This document shows, in pieces, positions 53,948-62,408 of a stretch of 64,000 nt of DNA (its first letter is position 1; the number at the start of each line of letters is the position of its first letter). The notes below the pieces were generated by a model, which did no database searches, was not told the DNA's origin, and was given only the letters and a program-made list of their open reading frames with translations. A program made the position numbers and the translations under genes. The stretch comes from Chryseobacterium gleum (GTDB lineage: Bacteria; Bacteroidota; Bacteroidia; Flavobacteriales_D; Crocinitomicaceae): positions 47,841-111,840 of the forward strand of contig CAMCWF010000005.1 of assembly GCA_945882095.1 (NCBI GenBank), written 5' to 3'.

Positions 53948-54622
53948 CTAATCTTCGTATAACCTTACTTCCTGCGAATCAAGATTGAGCAGAATTGCCA
54001 ATCCATGTTCCGGATCCCATGAAGGACGAAAAACCACACACGCTGTCTCTTCTTCTTCGTATTTTTCCTGATTTAAATAAATCGCTTGCAGTTCCAAGGT
54101 AGGAAGAAACAATGCGAGTGTATCCAAATTCGTTTTAGAAAAATGCGTGTCAAAATCCCACAAGGATTTAAAGTAATCGTGTGCGGCCTTGTAAACAGCT
54201 TGACCCACCTCGGGGCCGCAAGCCAGCAGTTTAAGGTATTGCTCACGGTCTTTTTTTGTGATGGATTTCAACGATTCCTTGCCGCTACCAAAAACAACAG
54301 TGGCAATCTTACCCAAGCAGTTTACGTACCTATGCGCGTGCAGATCCGTCCAATATTCATCCGTATGTAAAAGACCGATGCTTCGATCAAAATAACAGTT
54401 GTCCTCATTGACCAAGTCTGCTTCTATTTCTTTGTAATCGCTTGAGAATGCCCGTTGTTGAAAATCTGTTAGGCTGTCAAATAAATAGGGGTTAAAAACA
54501 CGTTGGTTGTTCACATAATGACAGAAATCCATTTCCCCCTGTTTGTATGGGTCTAAAACATTGAGGCTGATTTTCCAGACAAAATCAATGTTGTCTATTA
54601 TTTTATAGAAATACCTCTCCAT
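53948..54622 (-). CDS. Hypothetical protein, DUF6985-like C-terminus
   Basis: The 224-residue cytoplasmic protein starts MERYFYKIIDNIDFVWKISL. The mid-part is helical and acidic. The end (FRPSWDPEHGLAILLNLDSQ) matches the W-D-x-E-H-G-L pattern of the DUF6985/immunity-like group found in many Bacteroidota. No secretion signal is present. Some such proteins act as immunity factors, but no toxin gene is adjacent. Monocistronic. Confidence 0.6.
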   Translation of the reverse strand: MERYFYKIIDNIDFVWKISLNVLDPYKQGEMDFCHYVNNQRVFNPYLFDSLTDFQQRAFSSDYKEIEADLVNEDNCYFDRSIGLLHTDEYWTDLHAHRYVNCLGKIATVVFGSGKESLKSITKKDREQYLKLLACGPEVGQAVYKAAHDYFKSLWDFDTHFSKTNLDTLALFLPTLELQAIYLNQEKYEEEETACVVFRPSWDPEHGLAILLNLDSQEVRLYED

Positions 54623-54707
54623 ACAAACGATTTACGATTGTGCAAAATTAAGCAAAATGTCACCCAAATCTGCAGGATTTTAGCTTCAATTTGCCATTCA
54701 TTAAAAG

Positions 54708-54803
54708 CAAAAACCCTAAGACATTTGATACATCCTAGGGTTTTCTAATCCTCCAGCCATAAAGGCTTCTCTTTTTGCTTTCAACAATTGCGGTCTGGAC
54801 GGG
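54708..54803. repeat. 96-bp direct repeat, copy 1: tRNA 3' end plus terminator (minus strand)
   Basis: It is 93/96 identical to 55132-55227. Read on the minus strand it starts CCCGTCCAGACCGCA (the T-stem 3' strand, acceptor strand and discriminator G of a tRNA-Asp-like gene). It runs to a hairpin with arms AAAACCCTAG and CTTAGGGTTTT-type, a tRNA terminator. Only 15 nt of tRNA remain, followed on the plus strand by an 8-bp-armed palindrome TCTCGGCTAAGCCGAGA (54806-54822). Confidence 0.8.
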
Positions 54804-54848
54804 CTTCTCGGCTAAGCCGAGACGACCCCAGGCATTCTTGATTAAATT

Positions 54849-55109
54849 CTAGCTTAATTCATTTTTTTCAGATGCAATTAACCAATCTAGGTATTTGTGA
54901 TTTTGACGTTTGAGCATTCGTTCATACTTTAATGCATCTGACTTTGATCTAAATGAATGCTGGAATACTAATTTCCAAGGCCCTTTTTCAGAAGTGTATT
55001 TTCCTATTGAAGAATTGTGTTCTTCCAATCGACGCAAAACATCGCTTGTGAAACCTTTGTAATAAATGTTTTGGGGATTACAAATAATGTAAACTGTATA
55101 TATTTCCAT
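54849..55109 (-). CDS. GIY-YIG domain endonuclease-like protein
   Basis: The 86-residue single-domain product has the signature YTVYIICNPQNIYYKGFTSD (GIY-YIG variant YVY/YYK), the conserved Arg in DVLRRLEEHN and the Glu-region KYERMLKRQNH. This is the UPF0213/YhbQ-type minimal nuclease. It lies between two 96-bp tRNA-3'-end repeats and is transcribed in the same direction as the tRNA would be. This suggests it travels as a small unit targeted to the tRNA end. Confidence 0.88.
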   Translation of the reverse strand: MEIYTVYIICNPQNIYYKGFTSDVLRRLEEHNSSIGKYTSEKGPWKLVFQHSFRSKSDALKYERMLKRQNHKYLDWLIASEKNELS

Positions 55110-55131
55110 AAAGAATGGCTTAAACTAAAGA

Positions 55132-55227
55132 CAAAAACCCTAGAACATTTGATACATCCTAGGGTTTTCTAATCCTCCAGCCATAGAGGCTTCTCTTTTT
55201 GCTTTCAACAATTGCGGTCTGGACGGG
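55132..55227. repeat. 96-bp direct repeat, copy 2: tRNA 3' end, candidate att site of the island
   Basis: On the minus strand the tRNA portion reads AGTCCCGTCCAGACCGCA (18 nt, from 55230 leftward). The discriminator G after CCAGACC is that of bacterial tRNA-Asp. A spacer and the CCCTAG/CTAGGG terminator hairpin follow. Sequence right of 55230 is AT-rich and unrelated, and the recombinase begins 150 bp further. This is the expected left end of an element integrated into a tRNA 3' end; the intact tRNA should lie at the far right end, outside the window. Confidence 0.78.
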
Positions 55228-55318
55228 ACTTAACAATATGATTTTTATAGAAAAATAATAATCATATTATATTCATTATCAGTTGTTTAAGTTAAATCAA
55301 CTTTTGAAAACTAATAAA

Positions 55319-55363
55319 AATGTTTTACAGAATGTTTTACAGAAGGATAATTTGATACATTTG
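55319..55363 (+). promoter_or_regulatory. Recombinase promoter with tandem 12-bp operator-like repeat
   Basis: AATGTTTTACAG occurs twice in tandem (55319-55342). Fourteen bases later is TACATTTG (55356-55363), a perfect TAnnTTTG -7 element, 20 bp before the recombinase ATG at 55383. The tandem repeat covers the -33 region and could bind a repressor or the recombinase itself. Confidence 0.6.
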
Positions 55364-55382
55364 TAAAGCACAAAAAATTATC

Positions 55383-56840
55383 ATGAAATACTCTGTTACT
55401 CCCCTCATTAGAAAAGACCAAAAAAATAATTTAGGTGACTGTCCATTATACGTTCGGTATACGTTCAATAGGAAATCGACTAATTTCCCACTTAAATTAT
55501 CAATCAAATTCGAGGATTGGGATGATATCATGAAACTACCTAAATTATCATGTCCCAATTTTAAATTCGTTTATGGTGAAATAGAAAAATTACAGAATGA
55601 TATAATTACGCTTGTTGAACATTACTATGAAGAAAATAAACGATATCCATTCGTATTAGAATTTAAAAATGGATTGGATCTAAAGCAAATAAATTTGTTT
55701 AAAGAGACTTCAATTAGAGGACCATTAATTAAATCTGACATACGTGAATTTATAAATTATAGATCGAAAGAACTAAGGCCATCTACCATAACAGTTTATA
55801 AATCGACCTTGTTAAAATGGACTGAATTTGAGAAGTATTCAAAGAAAGAATATTACAGAGATGATATTAACGGACGATTAATCCAGGATTTTCGACTTTA
55901 TCTTATTAATACAGGCATACAGCTTTCAACCGTTGGAAAATACATTAAAACAATTAAATCTTATGTTAATTCATATCTTTTAGCTTACCTCAACGTAAAT
56001 GTCGATTCAACTTATAGAAAAGTCAAAGTTGATAGAGAGGAGAAAAATACTTTTGAAATATTGACAGAAATAGAATTGGAAAATTTAAAAGAGGCTAGTT
56101 TTTATAGTCGCTATAAAGTGAAGAATGAAATAAAAGAAATAATCCTTTCCGATCGGGAGAAATTAATAGGACAGATGTTTTTCTTTATGTGTAATACTGG
56201 AGTTCCCTACGGTGATTTATTACTTTTAAATTTTACGAATATCAAAATAGAGAAAGAAGATTTAACTGAATTACTTCATTTAGAAAATGATTCAGAATAT
56301 TATGTTAATCTTGAGTATGAACGAATAAAGATAAAGGAAAGAATCATTTGTACTGTACCTTTAATTGGTGTCACATTAGATTTAATTATATCGCGTTTAG
56401 GTCTCCCAATGGAGGAAATGGGCCAAGGAAATCTTTATTTGAATGATCAAAATAGAATTCAGATTCTTTTATCCTTGTTAGAGAAATTTAAATTGAAATT
56501 TTCGAAGCTAAATAAACAAGAGAAATTACTATTTCCAAATGTGCCTAATCAATCTTTTAATAAAGAAATAAAAGAATTATTAAAGAAATTAGGAGTTGAT
56601 AAATTAGTGACTAAAACATTTAGAGGAAAAGATAAAATCGTGGAAAATATTCCTAAGTACATGATGATTTCTGCTCATAGTGCAAGAAGGACTTATATAA
56701 CTCAAAGTTTAAGAAAGGGTGTATTACCTGATGTTGTAATGTCTACTACAGGACATAGAAAAGTTCAAACAATGTCTACCTATCATAAACATGATTCTGC
56801 ATCTATAAACAGAGAAATTCGCAATAAGATTAGAAACTAA
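55383..56840 (+). CDS. Tyrosine recombinase/integrase of an integrative element
   Basis: The 485-residue enzyme has an N-terminal arm-type domain (MKYSVTPLIRKDQKNNLGDC), a SAM-like core-binding domain near 110-210 and a catalytic domain. Box II has HSARRTYITQSLR (His and Arg), followed by TTGHRKVQTMSTYHKHD with the His/Tyr nucleophile. Box I reads TGVPYGDLLLLN, with Pro where Arg I is usual. Bacteroides conjugative-element integrases such as IntDOT also lack Arg I (family knowledge). It reads away from the tRNA-end repeat. It is not an IntI-type integron integrase as far as I can see. Confidence 0.9.
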   Translation: MKYSVTPLIRKDQKNNLGDCPLYVRYTFNRKSTNFPLKLSIKFEDWDDIMKLPKLSCPNFKFVYGEIEKLQNDIITLVEHYYEENKRYPFVLEFKNGLDLKQINLFKETSIRGPLIKSDIREFINYRSKELRPSTITVYKSTLLKWTEFEKYSKKEYYRDDINGRLIQDFRLYLINTGIQLSTVGKYIKTIKSYVNSYLLAYLNVNVDSTYRKVKVDREEKNTFEILTEIELENLKEASFYSRYKVKNEIKEIILSDREKLIGQMFFFMCNTGVPYGDLLLLNFTNIKIEKEDLTELLHLENDSEYYVNLEYERIKIKERIICTVPLIGVTLDLIISRLGLPMEEMGQGNLYLNDQNRIQILLSLLEKFKLKFSKLNKQEKLLFPNVPNQSFNKEIKELLKKLGVDKLVTKTFRGKDKIVENIPKYMMISAHSARRTYITQSLRKGVLPDVVMSTTGHRKVQTMSTYHKHDSASINREIRNKIRN

Positions 56841-56862
56841 ACTAGCCCCTGGTAAAGGGGGT

Positions 56863-56920
56863 ATGTCTATTGCTTCCCTCCCTACCTTCCTCCCCCGTAT
56901 CCTCCCCTTGTTATATGGTT
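56863..56920. repeat. Pyrimidine-rich tract, left copy of an imperfect inverted repeat
   Basis: ATGTCTATTGCTTCCCTCCC begins a C/T-rich tract ending TATATGGTT. A diverged copy lies in inverted orientation at 58584-58650. The pair brackets three small unknown genes. Confidence 0.5.
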
Positions 56921-56934
56921 ATTCCCCTCCTGTG

Positions 56935-57624
56935 ATGAGGTTCAATCCCCCTCAAAAAACGATACCGTTTGAAATGACTTTGTCATATCTCGAAAAAAAT
57001 TTTAGGCAAAAACTGACTAAACCTCATCAACGGATATTTATCTATATGATAACAAATAATTTAAACCGCAAAGAGAACATTAAGTTGGCAAATTCATTTG
57101 TTAAATCAATTGAAAAATTCCCAGTTGAGTTAATAAGAATCCAACTATCATTTGATTATTTTGAGTCAGAGTTCACGACAATAACAGAACAGGAAATTTT
57201 GAAGTTGACTGAACAAATACCCGATTTACTCATAAAAAATTTTCAGAAAAAAAATGATAAAATCGGACTTGTATTATTCCCTGATTTTGATTGGGATTCT
57301 GATCAATTTATCCATAAGGTTGGTGTGAACTACATTTTAGTTGGTTATGGCTTAAAAGATAGATTAGAAATGGTCAAACAAACTATGAATGATTTTGTGA
57401 AGAAAAATATTGGTGGTGATTTAAAAGTAGTGTTTCTACCAGTCAATTCATCTGAAGATGTATTTCTTGAAATCTTCCCTGTTCAATTCGAAGCTGTTTT
57501 AAGGAATGTGGAATGGTTTTTTTCCATTAACATGTACCCAAGTTTTTATTCCCGTTCATTATTCAACTTTTTAATTGCACCTCTGATAATATTCAAACCG
57601 ATAAGAAATAAACTGAACGATTAA
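56935..57624 (+). CDS. Hypothetical protein in the integrative island
   Basis: From ATG 56935 (MRFNPPQKTIPFEMTLSYLE) the product has 229 residues; an ATG at 56863 would add 24 residues encoded by the pyrimidine tract. It is a soluble alpha/beta protein with lysine-rich helices and segments IGLVLFPDFDWDSDQFIHKV and NVEWFFSINMYPSFYSR. I recognise no family. Its AT-rich composition matches the recombinase rather than the chromosome to the left. It may be an island maintenance or defence gene, without evidence for either. Confidence 0.6.
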   Translation: MRFNPPQKTIPFEMTLSYLEKNFRQKLTKPHQRIFIYMITNNLNRKENIKLANSFVKSIEKFPVELIRIQLSFDYFESEFTTITEQEILKLTEQIPDLLIKNFQKKNDKIGLVLFPDFDWDSDQFIHKVGVNYILVGYGLKDRLEMVKQTMNDFVKKNIGGDLKVVFLPVNSSEDVFLEIFPVQFEAVLRNVEWFFSINMYPSFYSRSLFNFLIAPLIIFKPIRNKLND

Positions 57625-57646
57625 CACCCTTTTTAGCTGGAATTTG

Positions 57647-58090
57647 ATGAATGGCTTATATAAACATATAATTCAGGATAAAGATTGGTTTGTGATACAA
57701 GTAGACATCCGATTGAGTGCCTTTTTAGTAAGATTAAAAAGCGCTAGTCAGTTCTATCGATTAATTTCAAACTCTCAATATCGGTTTTTAAAAGAGTCCA
57801 ATCATTCGTTCTTTAAATGCGTGGAAATGGGGTATTATCGAATGACCATTAATCAAGGTTCTGTGAAGGTTTTATTCATATTAAAATTGAAAGAAACAAA
57901 CAACAAACAATATAAAATAAGGGAGCTTTCCATTCGAATAAAACGATTGATATTTTGTCGAGTAAAAATCTATGATCCGTGTGATTTGGATGAAACAGAT
58001 AAGGAACTATTAAGCCACAAGGATGGAGTGAATCTGTTTCAAAAAATTAAAAATAGTTATTCAGATAAATCACACCTCACTCTTCAATAA
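57647..58090 (+). CDS. Hypothetical protein in the integrative island
   Basis: From ATG 57647 (MNGLYKHIIQDKDWFVIQVD) the product has 147 residues, basic and beta-rich (GYYRMTINQGSVKVLFILKL), with helices toward the C-terminus. It starts 22 bp after the previous gene, so the two are probably co-transcribed. No family recognised. Confidence 0.55.
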   Translation: MNGLYKHIIQDKDWFVIQVDIRLSAFLVRLKSASQFYRLISNSQYRFLKESNHSFFKCVEMGYYRMTINQGSVKVLFILKLKETNNKQYKIRELSIRIKRLIFCRVKIYDPCDLDETDKELLSHKDGVNLFQKIKNSYSDKSHLTLQ

Positions 58091-58260
58091 GTTAAAAGGG
58101 TAGTAATTCGAAAATTAACTTAACAACAATTGGAATATCCTTTTCTTCTGAATCAATCTTGAATTTTAATTCACCTTCTAATTCCAACCTGAGTTTCGAA
58201 AAAAGAAAGAGTTAACCGCTTGACATCTCCATATATTTCTATTACTCTTTGAATAAAACT

Positions 58261-58443
58261 ATGAGAACAACACAAGAAAATGATCAACTCTTTATGAATC
58301 TAATGAGGTTAAACACCACATTCTTTTGGAATGGATTTGAGCTTCATTTGAACGGTGATCATATTAAAGTCAATTCAGAGGATGCTTTGAATGAATTAAA
58401 AAAGAATACAACTAAAGATTTTCATGAATTCATTAAACAATAA
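58261..58443 (+). CDS. Small hypothetical protein, 60 residues
   Basis: From ATG 58261 (MRTTQENDQLFMNLMRLNTT) the protein contains a short beta hairpin (WNGFELHLNGDHIKV) and an acidic/basic helix. It is preceded by 170 bp of AT-rich noncoding DNA. Real coding is suggested by composition only. Confidence 0.4.
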   Translation: MRTTQENDQLFMNLMRLNTTFFWNGFELHLNGDHIKVNSEDALNELKKNTTKDFHEFIKQ

Positions 58444-58583
58444 ATTCTTGAATTTTTCCCAAAATTTTTCTTTTGAGTTTTTACTTCATCTTAAATCAGG
58501 GTCGAAATATTAGAAAACTTCCTAGATTTTTTTTGACCAGTTTTCATACTTGCCATTGAACTCCCCATTTTCAAGGGAAACTA

Positions 58584-58650
58584 AACCATATGGGGGAATA
58601 CCGAGGGAGGGAGGGGGTAACAGGGAAGAAGGAAAGGAGCCGTAGGCATG
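58584..58650. repeat. Purine-rich tract, right copy of the imperfect inverted repeat
   Basis: Read on the minus strand it begins ATGCCTACGGCTCCTTTCC and ends CATATGGTTTAG, paralleling the left tract at 56863-56920. Minus-strand translation gives a short Pro-rich peptide with a start similar to that at 56863 (MPTAP versus MSIAS). The rest of 58444-58777 shows nothing else I can support. Confidence 0.5.
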
Positions 58651-58777
58651 ATTGCCAAGAATATTTTGTCTTGTGATTTCTAAAAAAAAATAGACATTAT
58701 TTATTTTGCCCCATTGACTAATCAAAAAGAATTATCTATCATTTCAAAAAGAGTATTATTAAATTTAAACAAAACTT

Positions 58778-58984
58778 ATGAAAATTATTATTGATTACCC
58801 CATTAAGGCGGAATTGAAAACGACAAAAGTTTTTACCAACTTCAAAGAAAGAACGAAATGGATTCAAGAAACCATTCGGAGAAAGAATCTAAATGAATTT
58901 TGTAATCATCACCATACTGATTTCGTTGTTGAGTTTATTCAAGATGTTAATGATGATGTAGAATATTGGGGAATTGGGTCTTGA
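58778..58984 (+). CDS. Small hypothetical protein, 68 residues
   Basis: The product MKIIIDYPIKAELKTTKVFT continues with a helix (TKWIQETIRRKNLNEFCNHH) and a final strand (TDFVVEFIQDVNDDVEYWGI). This is a compact beta-alpha-beta layout of a small soluble protein. It lies between the inverted-repeat tract and the first cassette boundary. Function unknown. Confidence 0.5.
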   Translation: MKIIIDYPIKAELKTTKVFTNFKERTKWIQETIRRKNLNEFCNHHHTDFVVEFIQDVNDDVEYWGIGS

Positions 58985-59066
58985 AATAGATAATTATCAA
59001 TTTACCGATCTATTTTTTTAGGTGAGTTTTCTTTTTGAATACTAAAATAGTAATGATTATATTTGT

Positions 59067-59144
59067 TAAGCCTCAAAAAATGGGGGTTAGTCATCCCATC
59101 TGCGAGGTAAGCCTCAAAAAATGGGGGTTATATATAAGTTAGCA
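59067..59144 (+). repeat. Two 23-bp direct repeats followed by a GTTAGC motif (possible array left boundary)
   Basis: TAAGCCTCAAAAAATGGGGG plus TTA occurs at 59067-59089 and again, identical, at 59108-59130. Eight bases later GTTAGCA (59138-59144) matches the right-hand crossover motif of the attC-like sites B and D. Repeats beside a single GTT site recall the layout of integron attI sites, but no IntI gene is nearby. The rest of 58985-59311 shows nothing else. Confidence 0.4.
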
Positions 59145-59311
59145 AACATGTCCAACGAACCTAATAGATATCAATAATATCCCTTTTAGAATCCTAAAAT
59201 ATGCAAAATATTAAATATCAATGGTTTATTGGTAGCTTTTATTTATTCTTCTATAGTTAATTTATTTAATTAATTAAAAAGTTTAAATTAGATGAAAATT
59301 AACTGAACCCT

Positions 59312-60703
59312 ATGAAATTAAATAGTATTGTTTTTTATGTTTTTTTATCGGTACAAGTAAATCAATTGTTTGCTCAAAACCTTTCAGTTGGATTGTATCA
59401 CACGCAATATTTATGTAATGATGGCCGTGCCATGTCATGGGGCTTTGATTGCGATGGAAGAACTGGACGTACAGGTCCAAATTACTATCCTGGGTATGTT
59501 AATATTTCGCTTGGTTTGAAAAAGGTGTCAGCTGGTGGTTATCATTCACTTTATCTGGATTCTATGGGTAGAGTTTGGTCAAGTGGAAAGAATAATTGTG
59601 GCCAAACAGGAACCGGTAATTCAGGTTCAACACCTCAAATGGTTCTTGGTTTAGACAGTATCATTGATATCTCATCAGGAATTTTTCATTCATTATTCTT
59701 AAGGTACGATGGAACTGTATATGCTTGCGGTAGGAACGACTCACGTCAGTTAGGTGATGGATCAAATATCAATCGGTATACTCCAGTTTTGGTTCCTGGT
59801 CTAAATGGAATCGTTCAAGTTTCTGCTGGAAGGGACTTCTCTTTATTTGTTCGAAATGACGGATCGGTATATGGAGCAGGAAGTAATGGGGGTGGAAAAA
59901 TGGGTCTTGGTCCTTATCCATCTATCTCAACATCGCCACCGGTATTGATTAATTCCTTGTCAAATATTAACTATGCATCAGCAGGAGAAAGTCATTCATT
60001 GTTTGTAGATAATACCGGTCAAGCCTTTTTCTCTGGCTGCAACTACGATGGACAAGCAGGTATTGGATCAAATATAAGCTATTACTATTACCCAGAACAC
60101 ATTTATACGGTGGATAGTATAATTCAAGTTGAATGTGAAAACGATGTGTCATTATTTTTACGAACTGATAGTACAGTTTGGATTTGTGGTCGCTATACAA
60201 ATTCTTTGGTCACAGGCGGAACCAATTTTAATAGCTTGAGTATTGCAACTCAAATTCCATCTTTATCTGGGGTGTCAGAAATTGGAGTTGGTGAAGACCA
60301 TTTTGTGTTTGAGATAGGTGATAGCATCCTTTTTTCAATGGGAGATAACCATGACGGCATGCTTGGAGATGGAAGCACTTTCGGTTCATCTTCTCCTGTA
60401 TTAGTTACAAATCTATGTGGTGCGCCATTGAACTTACCTCCAAATACTGCAACATTAGATGAAAATTCTATTAATGGGATTAGAATTAGTCCAAATCCAG
60501 CAACTGAACAAATAGAAATCCAAGTTCCTGAAAATTTATTATTCGAAAGTTATACTATTATCGATCTTAATGGGCAGATAATTCATTCTGGCACAGCGGA
60601 AAACACAAAGTTTACAATTAATATTTCAAATTTAGAACGGGGAATGTATTTCTTACAATTTATTGGAAGCAATGTGTTTTCACAGAAGATTATTTTAAAC
60701 TAA
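59312..60703 (+). CDS. Secreted RCC1-repeat beta-propeller with T9SS sorting domain
   Basis: The 463-residue product has a signal peptide (ends QLFAQ). About seven RCC1-type blades follow, each with the pattern SAGxxHSLxL, a turn, VWSSGxNxxGQTGTG (for example KKVSAGGYHSLYLDSMGRVW). A T9SS sorting domain begins IRISPNPATEQIEIQV. RCC1 folds are binding platforms and no catalytic site is seen. It is followed by attC-like site A, so it appears to be the first gene cassette of the array. It is unusual cassette cargo in depending on a host-lineage-specific secretion system. Confidence 0.87.
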   Translation: MKLNSIVFYVFLSVQVNQLFAQNLSVGLYHTQYLCNDGRAMSWGFDCDGRTGRTGPNYYPGYVNISLGLKKVSAGGYHSLYLDSMGRVWSSGKNNCGQTGTGNSGSTPQMVLGLDSIIDISSGIFHSLFLRYDGTVYACGRNDSRQLGDGSNINRYTPVLVPGLNGIVQVSAGRDFSLFVRNDGSVYGAGSNGGGKMGLGPYPSISTSPPVLINSLSNINYASAGESHSLFVDNTGQAFFSGCNYDGQAGIGSNISYYYYPEHIYTVDSIIQVECENDVSLFLRTDSTVWICGRYTNSLVTGGTNFNSLSIATQIPSLSGVSEIGVGEDHFVFEIGDSILFSMGDNHDGMLGDGSTFGSSSPVLVTNLCGAPLNLPPNTATLDENSINGIRISPNPATEQIEIQVPENLLFESYTIIDLNGQIIHSGTAENTKFTINISNLERGMYFLQFIGSNVFSQKIILN

Positions 60704-60808
60704 AATTCCATTTATTCTCAAACTATTTATTTATTTAATGATTTAGAATTGGATAATGAGAGATAAGTAATTTGTATTGGCATAGAAATAATCGAAATTT
60801 AACACGTT

Positions 60809-60942
60809 TGCTAACCGCCGTCTAGCGCCAGCCCAATATTTCGCCTCGGAATAACGGTAATTATAAAAGAAAATAATTTTAACTTCGGTGTAACGATTTA
60901 TTTAAAATTGGGGCCGTTCGCCAGGCAGCAAACCGTTATACG
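60809..60942 (+). other. attC-like recombination site A
   Basis: The left end GCTAAC-C-GCCGTCTAGCG and right end CGCCAGGCAGC-AAACC-GTTATAC are imperfectly complementary (8/11 in the core, more with G:T pairs). The pairing extends into GCCCAAT/ATTGGGG. The spacers are 1 nt on the left and 5 nt on the right. An internal AACTTCGG motif (from 60881) is shared with sites B and D. Confidence 0.7.
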
Positions 60943-61049
60943 CAATAATGTAGACGACACTGAAGCTTCTGAACGGTATAAACTGTTTATTGAACCGAGG
61001 GGCTTCAGATTGAAGTATTCATTAATTTTAAATTATTAATGACACTATT

Positions 61050-62255
61050 ATGAAAGGACTAATTTTCTGTACTTTATTGACTTGTTCAATGAATACATTT
61101 TCCCAAACAATGGATTGGGTTTCTCTTCCTCAAGAGGTCAATGATTTCGTTTTCACAATGTGCGAGTATGATGGTAAATTAATTGCTGGTGGATGGTTTA
61201 CTCAGGCGGGAAGCACTCCTGTAAATAGAATTGCGGCTTGGGATGGTTCTTCTTGGACTTCACTTGGCAATGGGGTAACAATGACTGGAATTACCGCTCA
61301 TGTTCAAGAAATGATTGTTTATCAAAACGAACTATATATTTCAGGAGGATTTGATACTGCAGGTGTCGTCCCAGCTCATTTTATTGCCAAGTGGGATGGC
61401 TCTGCATGGAGTTCAGTTGGTTCTGGACCAAATGCTTCAAATTTAATTTACGCTATGGAAGTGTATAACAATGAGTTATATGTAGCTGGCACATTTGATA
61501 GTATTAATGGAATTCCTGCGTCTCATATAGCGAAATTCGATGGTGTAAATTGGTCGAATGTGTCTACAGGTATTCACGGAAATAATGTAAATGATTTACA
61601 TGTTTACAAAGATGAGCTTTATGCTGTAGGAGTTTTTGACAGTGCGGGTTATGTTCATAGTAATTACATTGCTAAATGGAATGGAATTCAATGGGACAGT
61701 CTAGACTATGGTGTTCCATATGGTAATTCAGCCATGATTGAATGGAATAATCAATTACTTGTCGGCTCAGATTTAGATGTCATTATGGGACAACCTTATT
61801 TCTACATTCATTCTTGGGATTCCACGCAATGGATCAACTTTTCAAATCAAGAGTATGTAGCAGATGTAATCGGATTTGAAACATACAACAACCAACTATA
61901 TCTGCATGGACGGGGTAGCGTAACGGGTCCTATAGGTTATAGCTACGTCGCCAATTGGGATGGTACTAACTGGAATAATGTTGGAACAGGATTAAATAAA
62001 AATGTTGAAGACTTAATTGTTTACAATGGTGAGCTTTATGCGTGTGGATGGTTTGACCAAACTAATTATGGAAGTTATCATAATTACATCGCAAAACTCG
62101 GAGATGTGACTGGAATTGAAGAAACCACCCTTGACAAAAAAGTAATTATTAAAATTATTGATTTAATGGGTAGGGAAACTATAGAGAAACCCAATACCAT
62201 TTTAATTTATGTATACAGTGATGGTAGCACAGAAAAAGTGTATAGAGTTGAATAA
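61050..62255 (+). CDS. Secreted beta-propeller (kelch/delta-60-like) protein; cassette gene
   Basis: The 401-residue product has a signal peptide (MKGLIFCTLLTCSMNTFSQ) and about seven repeats of roughly 50 residues with AxWDGSSWTSLGNGV and NELYVAGTFDSING patterns, a closed beta-propeller. The C-terminus (KIIDLMGRETIEKPNTILIY) resembles the short terminal motif of many Bacteroidota surface proteins rather than a full T9SS A domain. It lies between attC-like sites A and B in the array orientation. A 107-bp leader after site A probably holds its own promoter. Confidence 0.82.
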   Translation: MKGLIFCTLLTCSMNTFSQTMDWVSLPQEVNDFVFTMCEYDGKLIAGGWFTQAGSTPVNRIAAWDGSSWTSLGNGVTMTGITAHVQEMIVYQNELYISGGFDTAGVVPAHFIAKWDGSAWSSVGSGPNASNLIYAMEVYNNELYVAGTFDSINGIPASHIAKFDGVNWSNVSTGIHGNNVNDLHVYKDELYAVGVFDSAGYVHSNYIAKWNGIQWDSLDYGVPYGNSAMIEWNNQLLVGSDLDVIMGQPYFYIHSWDSTQWINFSNQEYVADVIGFETYNNQLYLHGRGSVTGPIGYSYVANWDGTNWNNVGTGLNKNVEDLIVYNGELYACGWFDQTNYGSYHNYIAKLGDVTGIEETTLDKKVIIKIIDLMGRETIEKPNTILIYVYSDGSTEKVYRVE

Positions 62256-62264
62256 AATAAATGC

Positions 62265-62397
62265 GTATAACCCGGGTTTAGCTGCATGCCTTAACTCTTT
62301 CTTCGAAACAACAATAAATTTGAAATAAAAAGTTTTAACTTCGGAACAACAATTTATTTAAAAATTCGGCACGGCGCCAAGCCCGATCCCGTTAGCA
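62265..62397 (+). other. attC-like recombination site B
   Basis: The left end GTATAAC-CC-GGGTTTAGCTGCATGCC pairs with the right end GGCACGGCGCCAAGCCC-GATCC-CGTTAGC (12/17 identities after complementing, plus wobble pairs). Inside are two direct copies of TTCGnAACAACAATnnATT, near 62312 and 62339. The right one contains the AACTTCGG motif seen in sites A and D. Confidence 0.68.
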
Positions 62398-62408
62398 ACA
62401 ACCGATAG

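Noticed and set aside
54708..55227. Complete tRNA gene in the repeats
   Set aside because: Only the last 15-18 nt of the tRNA are present; no anticodon or D arm follows.
55383..56840. Recombinase as the integron integrase IntI
   Set aside because: Domain layout and box motifs fit Bacteroidota island integrases, and Arg I is absent; no IntI-specific insertion seen.
58522..58725. Minus-strand 67-codon frame
   Set aside because: It is created by the purine-rich tract and has no protein-like features.
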